From the NCBI RefSeq assembly GCF_018729255.1, contig NZ_CP076061.1, forward strand, positions 1,426,001 through 1,490,000: DNA of 64,000 nucleotides, read 5' to 3'. The position numbers were made by a program, and so were the translations under genes. The DNA is from Cupriavidus sp. EM10 (GTDB lineage Bacteria > Pseudomonadota > Gammaproteobacteria > Burkholderiales > Burkholderiaceae). The notes below the pieces were generated by a model. The model searched no databases. It saw only the letters and a program-made list of their open reading frames with translations, and was not told the DNA's origin. Of the stretch, positions 1-12,060 are shown piece after piece (position 1 is the first letter of the stretch; every line of letters begins with the position of its first letter).

Positions 1-390
<390 letters not shown>

Positions 391-453
391 CCAGAGGCTT
401 GTGTTCACAAGTCAAGCGTTCACACTTATCGGTTTGTTTGCTGTTACAGCCAA

Positions 454-530
454 GGGTCTGTAGCTCAGGTGGTTAGAGCACCGTCTTGATAAGGCGGGGG
501 TCGTAGGTTCAAGTCCTACCAGACCCACCA
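454..530 (+). tRNA. tRNA-Ile (GAT)
   Basis: A full cloverleaf of 77 bases with encoded CCA end. The acceptor strands GGGTCTG and CAGACCC pair perfectly, the T-loop reads GTTCAAGTC, and the anticodon GAT is at 488-490 in the loop CTTGATAAG. It lies in the 16S-23S spacer, the usual place in proteobacterial rRNA operons. Confidence 0.97.
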
Positions 531-541
531 AGCTTATCGTG

Positions 542-617
542 CGGGGATTAGCTCAGCTGGGAGAGCACCTGCTTTGCAAGCAGGGGGTCGTCGGTTCGAT
601 CCCGTCATCCTCCACCA
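542..617 (+). tRNA. tRNA-Ala (TGC)
   Basis: Spacer tRNA-Ala with anticodon TGC in the loop TTTGCAA and encoded CCA end. The 5' acceptor strand reads CGGGGAT instead of the usual GGGGGAT, so position 1 would be a C facing C72. The sequence GCGGGGATTAG is what remains if one G is lost from the normal run of five. Given the other single-base losses in this window, a sequencing deletion is likelier than a real mismatch. Confidence 0.93.
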
Positions 618-707
618 CTTACCTTGGGGTTGTAGCTAAAGAAAAGCGCTCGCACGAGTGTTTCTCTTTGGCTGTTGCCATCGAGCGCGAATGCAATTCG
701 CCTCGGC

Positions 708-721
708 TGTTCTTTAACAAT
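708..721 (+). promoter_or_regulatory. boxA antitermination element in rRNA spacer
   Basis: TGTTCTTTAACAAT matches the rrn boxA core (E. coli TGCTCTTTAACA) that NusB/NusE bind to keep polymerase reading through rRNA operons. It lies between tRNA-Ala and 23S rRNA, where a second boxA is expected. The rest of the spacer, 618-908, shows no gene. Confidence 0.75.
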
Positions 722-908
722 ATGGGATGTAGTAAAGGTGTCGCGAGGCGTTGATGAGACGCTGCAGTACAAGCGCGATACCGGGTTGTGATTGTATCAA
801 CCAAATGTATTTAAGTGATCGAAAGATGACTTGGAATACGGCACAAACGCGAGAACTCAGACCTGTAGCCAGAGGGTAGGACGGAAACGTTAGACTCACT
901 CGTTATAG

Positions 909-3784
<2,876 letters not shown>

Positions 3785-3905
3785 ATAACCAGTGTGTTTG
3801 ACCTGGTGGGACGACGAGTCCGCGTGTGCCATGTGGCATACAACACAACCCCCTTACTACACCCCGATTCGCCGCGCTGACACCTGTCAGCCCGGCAACC
3901 CCTCA

Positions 3906-4021
3906 TGCCTGGTGACCATAGCGAGTTGGAACCACCCCTTCCCATCCCGAACAGGACCGTGAAACGACTTTGCGCCGATGATAGTGCGGACTACCCGTGT
4001 GAAAGTAGGTCATCGCCAGGC
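3906..4021 (+). rRNA. rrf: 5S ribosomal RNA
   Basis: TGCCTGGTGACCATAGCGAG opens the gene and its end TCGCCAGGCT pairs with it to form helix I. The internal CCCGAAC and GCGCCGATGATAGT segments are standard 5S. Length is about 116 bases. It follows 23S by about 120 bases and precedes the operon terminator. Confidence 0.95.
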
Positions 4022-4033
4022 TCTTATACCCAG

Positions 4034-4066
4034 AACCCCAAGCCCAAAAGCTTGGGGGTTTTGCTT
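4034..4066 (+). terminator. rRNA operon terminator
   Basis: Hairpin AACCCCAAGC / GCTTGGGGGTT with a CCAAAA loop, followed by TTTTGCTTT. It sits just after 5S rRNA and before the GIY-YIG gene. Confidence 0.85.
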
Positions 4067-4138
4067 TGCGCGCACGATTTGTGTTTGGCGTCACCGACGG
4101 TGCAATTGCCGTGGCGCGCGCGTATCATCGGCGCTGAC

Positions 4139-4471
4139 ATGACCGCCGATACGCAAACCTCTGACGACACCAGCCTCGCTGTCGATACCGAAATCGAGAC
4201 TGAAGTGGAGATCGATACCTGCTGGTATCTCTATCTGCTCGAGTGCGAGGGAAATTCCATCTATACCGGTGTGACAACCGACGTCCAGCGCCGCTACGCG
4301 CAGCATGTGGCCGGAATTGGTGCCAAATACACGCGTGCGCGCAAACCAATCCGGCTGCTTGGCTGGTTGGTCTTCCCAAATAAATCAGAAGCGCTCAAGG
4401 CTGAAATCCGGACCAAGCGGATGACCGCGGCACAAAAGCGGGCGATGTGTGTGACACTGCAGCAGACGTAA
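4139..4471 (+). CDS. GIY-YIG nuclease domain protein (YhbQ-like)
   Basis: A 110-residue protein. After about 35 acidic, poorly conserved residues comes a single GIY-YIG domain. WYLYLLEC and SIYTGVTTDVQRR supply the GIY-YIG strands and catalytic Arg, and ARKPIRLLGWLV with a later EALKAE segment (Glu) completes the fold. This is the size and layout of the stand-alone YhbQ/UPF0213 family, proposed nucleases whose exact biological role is unsettled. The ATG at 4139 is chosen because longer in-frame starts run back into the 5S rRNA. It stands alone after the rRNA terminator and converges on ohr. Confidence 0.88.
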   Translation: MTADTQTSDDTSLAVDTEIETEVEIDTCWYLYLLECEGNSIYTGVTTDVQRRYAQHVAGIGAKYTRARKPIRLLGWLVFPNKSEALKAEIRTKRMTAAQKRAMCVTLQQT

Positions 4472-4499
4472 AAAACCGGCCAGAAGGCCGGTTTTTTCT
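4471..4499. terminator. bidirectional terminator between GIY-YIG gene and ohr
   Basis: AAAAAACCGGCC AGAA GGCCGGTTTTTT is a perfect inverted repeat with an A-run on one side and a T-run on the other, so it can terminate both convergent genes. Confidence 0.93.
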
Positions 4500-4517
4500 T
4501 TGCTCGATCAGCGCTAA

Positions 4518-4940
4518 TCAGACCACGATCAGGTTCACGTCGATATTGCCGCGCGTGGCGTTCGAGTACGGGCACACCTGGTGAGCGGCTTCCACCAATT
4601 TCTGGGCGGCTTCCTTCTCCATGCCCGGCAGCGAGATCTTCAGTTCCACCTGGATGCCAAATCCTTGCGGGATCTGGCCGATGCCGACTGCGCCTTCGAT
4701 CTTGGCGTCGGGCGACACGTTGATCTTCTGCTGGCCGGCGACGAAGCGAATCGCGCCCAGGAAACAGGCCGAGTAACCGGCGGCGAACAGCTGCTCCGGA
4801 TTCAGGCCGTTGCCGGCCCCGCCCATTTCCTTCGGTACCGCCAGCTTGACGTCGAGTTGGCCATCCGAGGTCGTGGCGCGGCCGTCGCGGCCACCGGTTG
4901 CGGATGCGTGGGCGGTGTACAGGACTTTTTCCAGTTTCAT
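4518..4940 (-). CDS. ohr: organic hydroperoxide resistance protein Ohr
   Basis: A 140-residue Ohr/OsmC-family thiol peroxidase that reduces organic hydroperoxides, including fatty-acid hydroperoxides, in the cytoplasm. The first catalytic Cys is in GYSACFLGAI and the second in HQVCPYSNATRG, the two hallmark cysteines. The N-terminus MKLEKVLYTAHASATGG is typical. Start at 4940 is set by this alignment and by an AGGAG ribosome site 7 bases upstream; the longer in-frame extension is not Ohr-like. The 62-base gap to the upstream ohrR suggests one ohrR-ohr transcript. Being next to an OhrR-type MarR repressor supports Ohr rather than plain OsmC. Confidence 0.95.
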   Translation of the reverse strand: MKLEKVLYTAHASATGGRDGRATTSDGQLDVKLAVPKEMGGAGNGLNPEQLFAAGYSACFLGAIRFVAGQQKINVSPDAKIEGAVGIGQIPQGFGIQVELKISLPGMEKEAAQKLVEAAHQVCPYSNATRGNIDVNLIVV

Positions 4941-5002
4941 TTGCACTCTCCTAGGGGTGCCCGGGGCGGGCAGCTGTTTCAGGATGCCAGCTGAGCCGGC
5001 AG

Positions 5003-5476
5003 TCAATCTTCCGATCGCGCTGCATCCAGCGTCGAACGTAAGTCATGCAGACGCGATGTCAGTGCCTGGATTTCGTCCACCGAGCACTGCATCGCGCACA
5101 ACAACCTTTCGGGGATGCCCGCGGCGGCGTTGCGCAAGTCGCGGCCGGCATCCGTCAAACTGACCAGCACACGACGCTCGTCGCCGGCGTCGCGACTGCG
5201 GCGCACAAACCCTGCGGCTTCCAACCGCTTCAACAGCGGGGTCAACGTGCCTGAGTCGAGCGTCAGCCGCCCGCCCAATTCCGAAACGCTCACCTCGTCG
5301 TGCTCCCACAGCACGAGCATCACCAGGTACTGCGGATAAGTGAGTCCAAGCTCACCTAAGATCGGCTTGTAGACCTTGGTCATTGCCAGTGACGTCGAGT
5401 ACAGCGCAAAACAGAGCTGCTGATCGAGCTGCAGCCAGTCGTCTGTTTTGGGAGGGTTCGTCGTTTGCATCGTCAT
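5003..5476 (-). CDS. ohrR: MarR-family peroxide-sensing repressor OhrR
   Basis: A 157-residue MarR-family winged-helix repressor. The segment QQLCFALYSTS near residue 22 carries the N-terminal Cys that defines OhrR: its oxidation by organic hydroperoxides releases DNA. The wing-helix segment TLTPLLKRLEAAGFVRR and the following DERRV turn are typical MarR. It is transcribed towards ohr 62 bases downstream. The palindrome at 5491-5505 overlaps its own promoter, so the operon is probably autorepressed and induced by organic peroxide. A second ATG two codons in (5470) is possible. Confidence 0.94.
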   Translation of the reverse strand: MTMQTTNPPKTDDWLQLDQQLCFALYSTSLAMTKVYKPILGELGLTYPQYLVMLVLWEHDEVSVSELGGRLTLDSGTLTPLLKRLEAAGFVRRSRDAGDERRVLVSLTDAGRDLRNAAAGIPERLLCAMQCSVDEIQALTSRLHDLRSTLDAARSED

Positions 5477-5490
5477 GGCTCTATCTTATA

Positions 5491-5505
5491 CACAATTAAA
5501 TTGTG
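5491..5505 (-). promoter_or_regulatory. OhrR operator
   Basis: CACAATTAAATTGTG is a perfect 15-bp palindrome. It lies 15 bases upstream of the ohrR start and next to a possible -10 element TATAAG (5485-5490, minus strand). Known OhrR operators are AATT-centred palindromes of the TACAATT/AATTGTA kind. No second copy is seen between ohrR and ohr. Confidence 0.8.
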
Positions 5506-5689
5506 CGCAAGATAAAGTTTGCATTGGCCCTATAGAGAATAGGGAAAGGCCGTGACAGATCAAAGCCGATCAAAGGCTGACGCCGTACGACCTTCGCACA
5601 ATCCTTAAGTCTGGTTTAAGTGTGGCTGCTTAGGATGATCCTGTCGCGCCTGGAAGCCGGCGCTGTTCACATCCAGAAAGGAAAGCACC

Positions 5690-7146
5690 ATGATTCGCCA
5701 GACCCTTGCACGTACCGCAGTCGGTGTCGCCGCGCTTGCTGCCCTCGCCGGCGGATACACCTATCTTCAAAAGGACGCGATCACGCCTGGTTATGCCGCG
5801 CCCACGCCGGCCGTGGCCACCGCCGCCGCAGTGGCGACGCCGACCGATTTCTCCGGCATCGTCGACCAATTTGGCCCCGCCGTGGTCAACATCAGCGTGA
5901 CGGCCCGCGCCCAGCGTACCTCGGCGCAAGTGCCGTCGGGCATGGACCCGGACGACCCCCTGTTCCAGTTCTTCAAGCGCTTCGGCCCGCAGTTCCAGGG
6001 CCGCAGAGCCAGCAGCCGCAACTGGTGAAGGGGCTGGGCTCGGGCTTCATCGTCAGCCCCGATGGCCTGATCCTGACCAACGCCCACGTGGTCGACAATG
6101 CCACGGAGGTCACCGTCAAGCTGACCGACCGCCGCGAATTCAAGGCCAAGGTGCTGGGTAGCGATCCGCAGAGCGATATCGCCGTAATTCGCATCGACGC
6201 CAAGGACCTGCCGACGGTCAGACTCGGCGATCCGTCCAAGATTCGCGTCGGCGAGCCCGTGCTGGCGATCGGTTCGCCGTACGGTTTCGAGAATACGGTG
6301 ACGGCCGGCATCGTCAGCGCCAAATCGCGTTCGCTGCCCGACGACACCTACGTGCCCTTCATCCAGACCGACGTCGCCGTGAACCCCGGCAACTCGGGTG
6401 GCCCGCTGTTCAACCAGCGCGGCGAGGTCATCGGCATCAACTCGCAGATCTACAGCCAGACCGGTGGCTATCAGGGCCTGTCGTTCGCGATTCCGATCGA
6501 CGTGGCCAAGAAGGTCGAGCAGCAGCTCGTGGCGCATGGCAAGGTCACGCGCGGCCGCCTGGGCATCTCGGTGCAGGAAGTCAACCAGGCGCTGGCGCAG
6601 TCGTTCAAGCTGCCGAAGCCGGCGGGTGCGCTGGTGAATTCGGTGGAACCGGATAGCCCGGCCGCCCAGGCCGGCGTGAAGCCCGGTGACGTGATTGTGC
6701 AGCTCGGCAACGACGTGATCGATCATTCGGGCGATCTGCCCGAGCACGTTGCGGACCTGCAGCCCGGCACCAAGACCGATCTGAAGGTGATCCGCAAGGG
6801 CGATCCGCTGACGCTGAGCGTCAAGATTGGCGCGGTGAAGGAAAGCGCCGTGGCGCAGGGCAAGAGCGGCGGCGAAGCCGGTGGTCGCCTGGGCTTGGCC
6901 GTGCGTCCGCTGACGCCGGCCGAGAAGCGCGACAGCGGCATCGACGGCGGCCTGGTCGTCGTGGACGTGGCAGGCCCGGCGGCGCGCGTCGGCATCCAGC
7001 CCGGCGATGTCATCCTGTCGCTCAACGGCACGCCGATTTCGTCGGCCGAGCAACTGCGTGCGCTGGTGACGAAATCGGGCAAGCAGGTGGCCCTGCTGGT
7101 GCAGCGCGACGACGCGCGGATCTTCATTCCGCTTGACCTCGGTTGA
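5690..7146 (+). CDS. Do-family serine protease HtrA/DegP-like (one frameshift)
   Basis: A periplasmic heat-shock protease/chaperone of the Do family, about 485 residues once restored. An N-terminal signal or anchor (residues 5-25) leads to the trypsin-like domain with His in LTNAHVVD, Asp in SDIAVIRID and Ser in NPGNSGGPLF, then two PDZ domains. The reading frame breaks at about 6000-6002, where FQG should continue with PQSQQPQLVKG; one C missing from GGGCCC explains it exactly. The upstream part starts at 5690 after the ribosome site GAAAGGAAAGC. The complete catalytic triad and PDZ domains argue for an active gene with a sequencing deletion. A hairpin rich in GTATAC lies downstream. Confidence 0.92.
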
Positions 7147-7180
7147 CCTCCGGACCAAGCGGGTTACGATCCGCGAAACA

Positions 7181-7240
7181 CGTATACGACAGGTATACGA
7201 AGGCCGCGCGACGGGCGTATACGTATACGCGTATACGCCC
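7181..7240. repeat. cluster of five GTATAC palindromes with hairpin
   Basis: GTATAC occurs at 7182, 7193, 7217, 7223 and 7231, four of the five within CGTATACG. Arms GGGCGTATAC (7213-7222) and GTATACGCCC (7231-7240) are exact reverse complements around an 8-base loop, so a stable hairpin can form. No T-run follows, so it is not a standard terminator for htrA. The function is unknown. Confidence 0.7.
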
Positions 7241-7389
7241 GCAAACCCTTGCCAGGAGCCGAATTCCGGGCGACAAAACGCCCCAAAGACGCGTTTGAGC
7301 GGGTATCATCTCGACTGCGATGCATGAAGCGTGTGGTGACTCACGTCGCCATTTCAGGTTCTTGCTGAACTGACAGAAGAAGGAAGTCT

Positions 7390-7713
7390 ATGCAGTTGGA
7401 TTTCACCCGCGCCCCCATCTCGCCGGGCACCGATCTGGCGAGGCGCCTGGCGCCCGTTGCCAGAAAGGCGACGCCCCGCCGGCGCAAGAAGGAAGTCCCG
7501 CCCCACTGGGAGCGCGGCTACCGATCCCACTACTACCGTAACGAACGCGGCGACAAACTGGGCGAAGTCCGCTTGTCCGATCGCGGCGACCTGCCCGTGG
7601 TTTATCACTGGGCAGCCGGCAACTATTCCGGCGCCGAGGGTTCGCTCGTGCATGCGCGCGCTCGCGTGGAAGAAACGGTCGGCTTCGGCATGCGCCAGCT
7701 TTCGTTGTTCTGA
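7390..7713 (+). CDS. hypothetical protein, 107 residues
   Basis: I do not recognise this protein. The N-terminal third is very basic (RKATPRRRKKE near residues 30-40), followed by a Tyr/His/Arg-rich stretch ERGYRSHYYRNERGDKLGEV and a short C-terminal part ending MRQLSLF. No signal peptide or membrane segment is visible. The ribosome site AAGAAGGAAG lies 4 bases before the ATG, which supports the start. It is flanked by the htrA hairpin region upstream and a convergent transporter gene downstream, so it appears monocistronic. The basic patch could bind nucleic acid, but that is only a guess. Confidence 0.72.
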   Translation: MQLDFTRAPISPGTDLARRLAPVARKATPRRRKKEVPPHWERGYRSHYYRNERGDKLGEVRLSDRGDLPVVYHWAAGNYSGAEGSLVHARARVEETVGFGMRQLSLF

Positions 7714-7862
7714 AGACGTTGCCCTGAGCAGTTTGTGAACGAACCGCGTGCCTGACGCAGGCATGCATGCTTTCCGCGATGGCACCACCGCCGCCATTGC
7801 CGCGCTGTCGCCAGCGTCCCGGTAGTACCTCCGCAGTTCCTCTCCCGCATTGCAAGTCCGGG

Positions 7863-9440
7863 CTAATCCAGCCGGCGTTGCACAAGCATGAAGCCCGCAG
7901 CCACCAGCGCGATCGCGGCAATCAACCGATAGAGATCCTCGCAGGCAATCAGCCGTGCCTGTTGATCGACGATCGCAGCCATTTGTGCCAATGCGCCCGC
8001 GTGCGCCTGGCCGGCATCGAAGCCGCGTGCGACCAGCAGCGACTGTGCGGTGTGCATCCAGCTTTCGGTTTCGGCCGGACGCTGGCCGATGGCGTGTACC
8101 AGGCTCGTATGCACGGCGAATTGCCGGTTCTGCAGCAGCACCGCGCCCAGCGATGACGCAAACGAGCTGGCAATCTGCCGCACCAGGTTCTTGCTGCGGT
8201 AGCCGTGCGCAAAATCTTCGCCGCTCAGCGTGCGGAAAGTCAGCCCGGCAATCGGGATGATGACCATCACGCCGAACAGGCCCTTGGCGACAAGCCCAGG
8301 CACCAGGGCGGCCGGGGCGATGTCGGGCGGCATGAACGAGAAGAACGCCATGGCAGCGGCCATCAGCAGCAGCCCGGTCACCATCACCGGTTTCTTGTGC
8401 GTGAGCCGGCGCGCCACGCGCAGGTAGATCCAGATGCCGGCCAGGCTGATCAGCGCGGCCAGCGTGTTGAGCCATCCGGTGGTGGCCAGCGGAAAGCGCA
8501 ACGCCTGTTCGGCATAGATCGGAAAGACGTAGCTGCTGAGGTTGCTGATCATGTAGTAGACGAAATACATGGCCAGCCCCGTCATGTAGACAGGTTGCCG
8601 CAGCGCGCGCAGGTGCAGCACCGGCGTGTCGTGGTGCCATTGCTGCCAGAGGAACGCCCCGAGCAAGGCCAGCGCGACCGCGGCCGCCACGCCCACGCGG
8701 AGCGGATGCGAGAAGATGTCGAAGCGCGCCTCGGTCATCGACGCCTGCAGCGTAACGATCGCCACGCCGAACAAGAGCAGCGGCCCCAGCGCAGGCCCTT
8801 CATGGTCGGCCCGGGGTTCGGCATCGGGCAGCAGCAACCAGGTGCCGATGGCGGCCAGCGCGGCGAACGGCAGCACGCCGTAGAAGACGTCCTGCCAGAC
8901 ACCGTGCTCGACGAGTTCGGCGGCAAATGCTGGTGCCATGGCCGATGCGCCAAAGATCCCGAGCATGAAGAAGCGCGACGCGCGTGGCCGGTCGGCCGGC
9001 GTGAACATCAGGTTCACCAGGATGCGGCAACTCGTGAACAGTGCCCCGCCGCCCACGCCTTGCATGAAGCGCGCGACGACCATCTGCGGCAGGCCGGTGC
9101 TGGTGGCCGCCACGACCGTGCCGGACATGAACAGCAGCAGCGACCCAGTCAGGTAATAGCGATAGCCGAAGCGCTGCGCCAGCCATTGCTGCTTCAGAAT
9201 CATCATCATGCTGCCGACCGCGTAGGCGGCCTGCACCAGTGCGAAGCTGCGCGGGTCCGCATCGATGCCGCCGACGATATGGCTCGATGCAAACACGAAC
9301 ATGATGTTTTCGAGAAACTCGACGCCCGTGGTCAGCCCCAGCAGCATCATGACGAGCGTCTGCCGCTGCCGATGACTGAGCAGCCGCAGCCAGCGCACGC
9401 CGGCGCGCAGTCGGTGCCAAGGGCTGGCCTGGGTGCTCAC
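7863..9440 (-). CDS. MFS multidrug efflux transporter, 14-TM DHA2 type
   Basis: A 525-residue inner-membrane major-facilitator protein with about 14 hydrophobic segments, the EmrB/QacA (DHA2) size and layout. RFMQGVGGGALFTSCRILVN resembles the motif C region of drug:proton antiporters. Its start overlaps the end of the upstream marR-type gene by 4 bases, so the two are one operon, as in emrR-emrB arrangements. The MarR protein probably represses it until an antimicrobial or phenolic ligand binds. No membrane-fusion partner gene is next to it. The substrate cannot be inferred. Confidence 0.88.
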   Translation of the reverse strand: MSTQASPWHRLRAGVRWLRLLSHRQRQTLVMMLLGLTTGVEFLENIMFVFASSHIVGGIDADPRSFALVQAAYAVGSMMMILKQQWLAQRFGYRYYLTGSLLLFMSGTVVAATSTGLPQMVVARFMQGVGGGALFTSCRILVNLMFTPADRPRASRFFMLGIFGASAMAPAFAAELVEHGVWQDVFYGVLPFAALAAIGTWLLLPDAEPRADHEGPALGPLLLFGVAIVTLQASMTEARFDIFSHPLRVGVAAAVALALLGAFLWQQWHHDTPVLHLRALRQPVYMTGLAMYFVYYMISNLSSYVFPIYAEQALRFPLATTGWLNTLAALISLAGIWIYLRVARRLTHKKPVMVTGLLLMAAAMAFFSFMPPDIAPAALVPGLVAKGLFGVMVIIPIAGLTFRTLSGEDFAHGYRSKNLVRQIASSFASSLGAVLLQNRQFAVHTSLVHAIGQRPAETESWMHTAQSLLVARGFDAGQAHAGALAQMAAIVDQQARLIACEDLYRLIAAIALVAAGFMLVQRRLD

Positions 9441-9934
9441 GGCTGGCCGGCCTCCAGCGCGGCAAGGTTTTCATGGAGCGCGGCCAGGTCGCGTGTGGCC
9501 GAAGCGAGCCCGGTCTGTCCCAGCGGCGCCCAGGCCTGGCCATAGGCCGCGTGCACGGCGGGCGCTGCCTGCTCCAGCAGAGCATGGGCAGCGGGCGTCA
9601 GCGTCAGTTCCAGGCTGCGGCGGTCGTGTTCGGAGGTCTTGCGCACCACGAGGCCCCTGGCGGACAGGCCATCGATCAGCCGCGTCATCTGCGTGCGCGT
9701 GGCGTCGATCGACATGCCCAGTTCCGACGGCATGGTCGGTTCGCCCGCGTCGATGGCCAGCATGCTGATGACCAGATACTGGCTCAGGTCCAGTTCGAAG
9801 GGCGCCAGCGCGCGCTCGATGTGATGCCGAAGCAACCTTGCTGAGCGCAACAGCAGGCGCGACGCCAGGATCAGATCGCGCGGGGCGTCCGGGTGCTCCG
9901 CGCAAAAGCGGTCGATGCGGCGTTCGAACGACAT
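9437..9934 (-). CDS. MarR-family transcriptional repressor
   Basis: A 165-residue MarR-family regulator starting MSFERRIDRF. The central winged helix includes SIDATRTQMTRLIDGLSARG as recognition region and KTSEHDRRSLELTLT as wing. The start at 9934 is preferred over an upstream one (10012) because a near-perfect palindrome lies directly in front of it (9937-9969); the longer form would put the operator inside the gene. It overlaps the downstream MFS gene by 4 bases and probably controls the operon and itself. No clear ribosome site is visible, so the transcript may have a very short leader. Confidence 0.9.
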   Translation of the reverse strand: MSFERRIDRFCAEHPDAPRDLILASRLLLRSARLLRHHIERALAPFELDLSQYLVISMLAIDAGEPTMPSELGMSIDATRTQMTRLIDGLSARGLVVRKTSEHDRRSLELTLTPAAHALLEQAAPAVHAAYGQAWAPLGQTGLASATRDLAALHENLAALEAGQP

Positions 9935-9936
9935 GG

Positions 9937-9969
9937 TAGTTTCATCGGTAATAGTTACGGATGAAACTA
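9937..9969. promoter_or_regulatory. operator for the MarR-MFS operon
   Basis: A 33-bp palindrome with a single mismatch: TAGTTTCATCGGTAA, centre TAG, then TTACGGATGAAACTA. It lies 2 bases upstream of the marR start codon. Its size suits a MarR dimer, or two dimers. Confidence 0.85.
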
Positions 9970-10033
9970 TATGTGCGCGAGTCCGATCTCGCAAGGCCGA
10001 CAAACCGGACAATCTGGACAGTCAGCGAGACGA

Positions 10034-12060
10034 TCAACTGCGGCGCAGGCTCTGGCCAAGCTCCCGCAACGCCTTGCGCAGCCGGCCGACCGTGCTGGCC
10101 TGCGAACCATCCTGTGTGGCATCGGGGGCGCCATAACGCCATGCCACGTAATTGTCAGTGAACGCTCGCACTGCCACGGCGGCGCGCGGCAACGCGTTTT
10201 CCGCGCGTGCGGCGAAAGCCTGCGGCCCTTCGGCCACGCCGCGTGCGATGCCATGGCGTGCCAGCGTGGCGCAGTACTGCGCGTAGAGCGCCTGGACCGG
10301 ATCGACGCGACGCCGGCGCAGCCACATCGGCAGCAGCGCCGCCAGGCTCAGCAGTGCCATGCCGCCCGCCAGCAGCTGGGGCAATCGGTCGGACAGTCCC
10401 GCCTGCTCCAGCAGCCGATTCTGCTGCCCGCGATCGTATTCGAGCACCCAGCGCTGCCATTTGTAGGTCAGGCCATCGAAGCCCCAGCGCAGGTCGCGCA
10501 GCCATCCCGGTGTGCGGAGTTCGCGCAGTGCCCCAGGTCCTCTCCCGCCAACGCGGCATCCACGCCGCTTTCCACGCGGCTTGGTGCCACGGCGCTGGTG
10601 GGGTCCACGCGGACCCAGCCCCGACCGGGCAGCCAGACCTCCGCCCAGGCGTGGGCATCCGACTGGCGGATGACATAGTGCTTGCCCAGCGGGTTGTACT
10701 CGCCGCCCTGGTAGCCGATCACCACGCGCGCGGGCACGCCGGCGGCACGCATCAGGAACACGAAGCTGCTGGCGTAGTGCTCGCAGAAGCCGCGTTTCGT
10801 GTCGAAGACGAAGCTGTCGACCTGGGCCGTGCCAAGCGTTGGCGGCGACAGCGTGTACGCGAACGGTGCTTCGGCGAACAGCCGCATGGCAGCCTGCACG
10901 CGTTGCGACGGGTCGGGATAACGCGCCATCCAGCCGGCGGCCAGTTCGCGGCTGCGCGGATTGCCATCCGGCAACCTCAGCGACAGTTGCAGCGTGCGCC
11001 GCGTCAGCGGCTGCGGCACGCCCTGCAGCCAGGACTTGGCGCGATAGCGCAGCGGCCGGTCCACCGGGTTTCGTGCGAAGAACTCACCGTCCGCCGAGTG
11101 GCTGGCCGCCAGGCTGTCCGACACGGCCACGCCTCGGTCCAGCAGGTAAAGCCAGGTCTTTTGCGTCGGTTCCAGCGTGACGTTGTACTCGCGCGCGCCG
11201 GCGTCGGCCGGGCCGGCAACCTCGGCGTTGCCTTCACCGCCATCATCGCGCAGGCCGGTTGCCTGCCGCGTCGGCGTATCTTCATCGGGACGCCAGGCCT
11301 GGCCGTCATAGTCCCACAGCACCCGCGCGCGCCAGTAGAGCGCGCTGGCCGGCAGCGGCTCGCCAACGATATCGGCACGGAACGCCACCTCGGGCGAACG
11401 GATCAACTCGCCGATGCTGCCGGGGCGCATCGTGTCGCTGATGCCGGTGCGCCCAACCGGCTCCGATTGCGGCAGGCGCCACAGCGGATGATCCAGCCGG
11501 GGAAACAGCACGAACAGGAACAGCGCCCATGGCAGGCCGAACAGCGCCATGCGGCCCAGCAGCGGCCAGATGGCCAGTCGCCCACGGGCTTCGGGATGAT
11601 GGAACAGCAGCCAGTTGCGCAGGATCCACGCGCCGATGGCCATGCTGTACAGCGCCAGCCAGAATGGCTGATCCTCCAGATACAGCGTCAGCAGCAGATA
11701 GAACGACAACTGCGAGACCAGCGTGGCATCGGCCAGCGCCCGTGTTTCCATCAGCTTGAGGATGACGAACGCGGCCAGCAAAGCCACGCACAGTTCGCGT
11801 CCGAAACTGCCGCCGCCGCGCCACACCAGTGCCGCCGCAATCAGCAACACCAGCATCCCCGCCACGCCGACAATCAGCTTCGATGGCAGCGGCGCCCGCT
11901 GGCGCCATAGCAGCCAGCGCCATGCCAGCAGCAGCACCAGCAGCAGGCTGATGGAAACCGGCAGCGTGCGCGCCTGCGGCGCCAGCACCAGCGCCAGCTG
12001 GCCGATCAGCATGCCGTGTTCCTGGTGGCCCAGCGGTCGGGGCTGCGTCGATGGCTTCAT
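10034..12060 (-). CDS. DUF3488/transglutaminase-like membrane protein (TgpA type, one frameshift)
   Basis: About 675 residues once restored. The N-terminal third holds several transmembrane helices (DUF3488), followed by a periplasmic transglutaminase core and a C-terminal membrane helix and tail. The catalytic triad is visible: Cys in RGFCEHYASSF, His in SDAHAWAEVW and Asp in VRVDPTSAV. This is the layout of Pseudomonas TgpA. The frame breaks at 10531-10534 (CCCC run), after which ALRELRTPGWLRDLRW continues in the correct frame; one lost base explains it. It overlaps the upstream DUF58 gene by 4 bases, and with the MoxR ATPase gene forms the well-known moxR-DUF58-tgpA operon type, whose substrate is unknown. 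Confidence 0.9.

Noticed and set aside
5690..6028. htrA read as a short truncated protein
   Set aside because: One base restores a continuous 485-residue protease with intact triad and PDZ domains, so I treat the break as a sequence error rather than a truncation.
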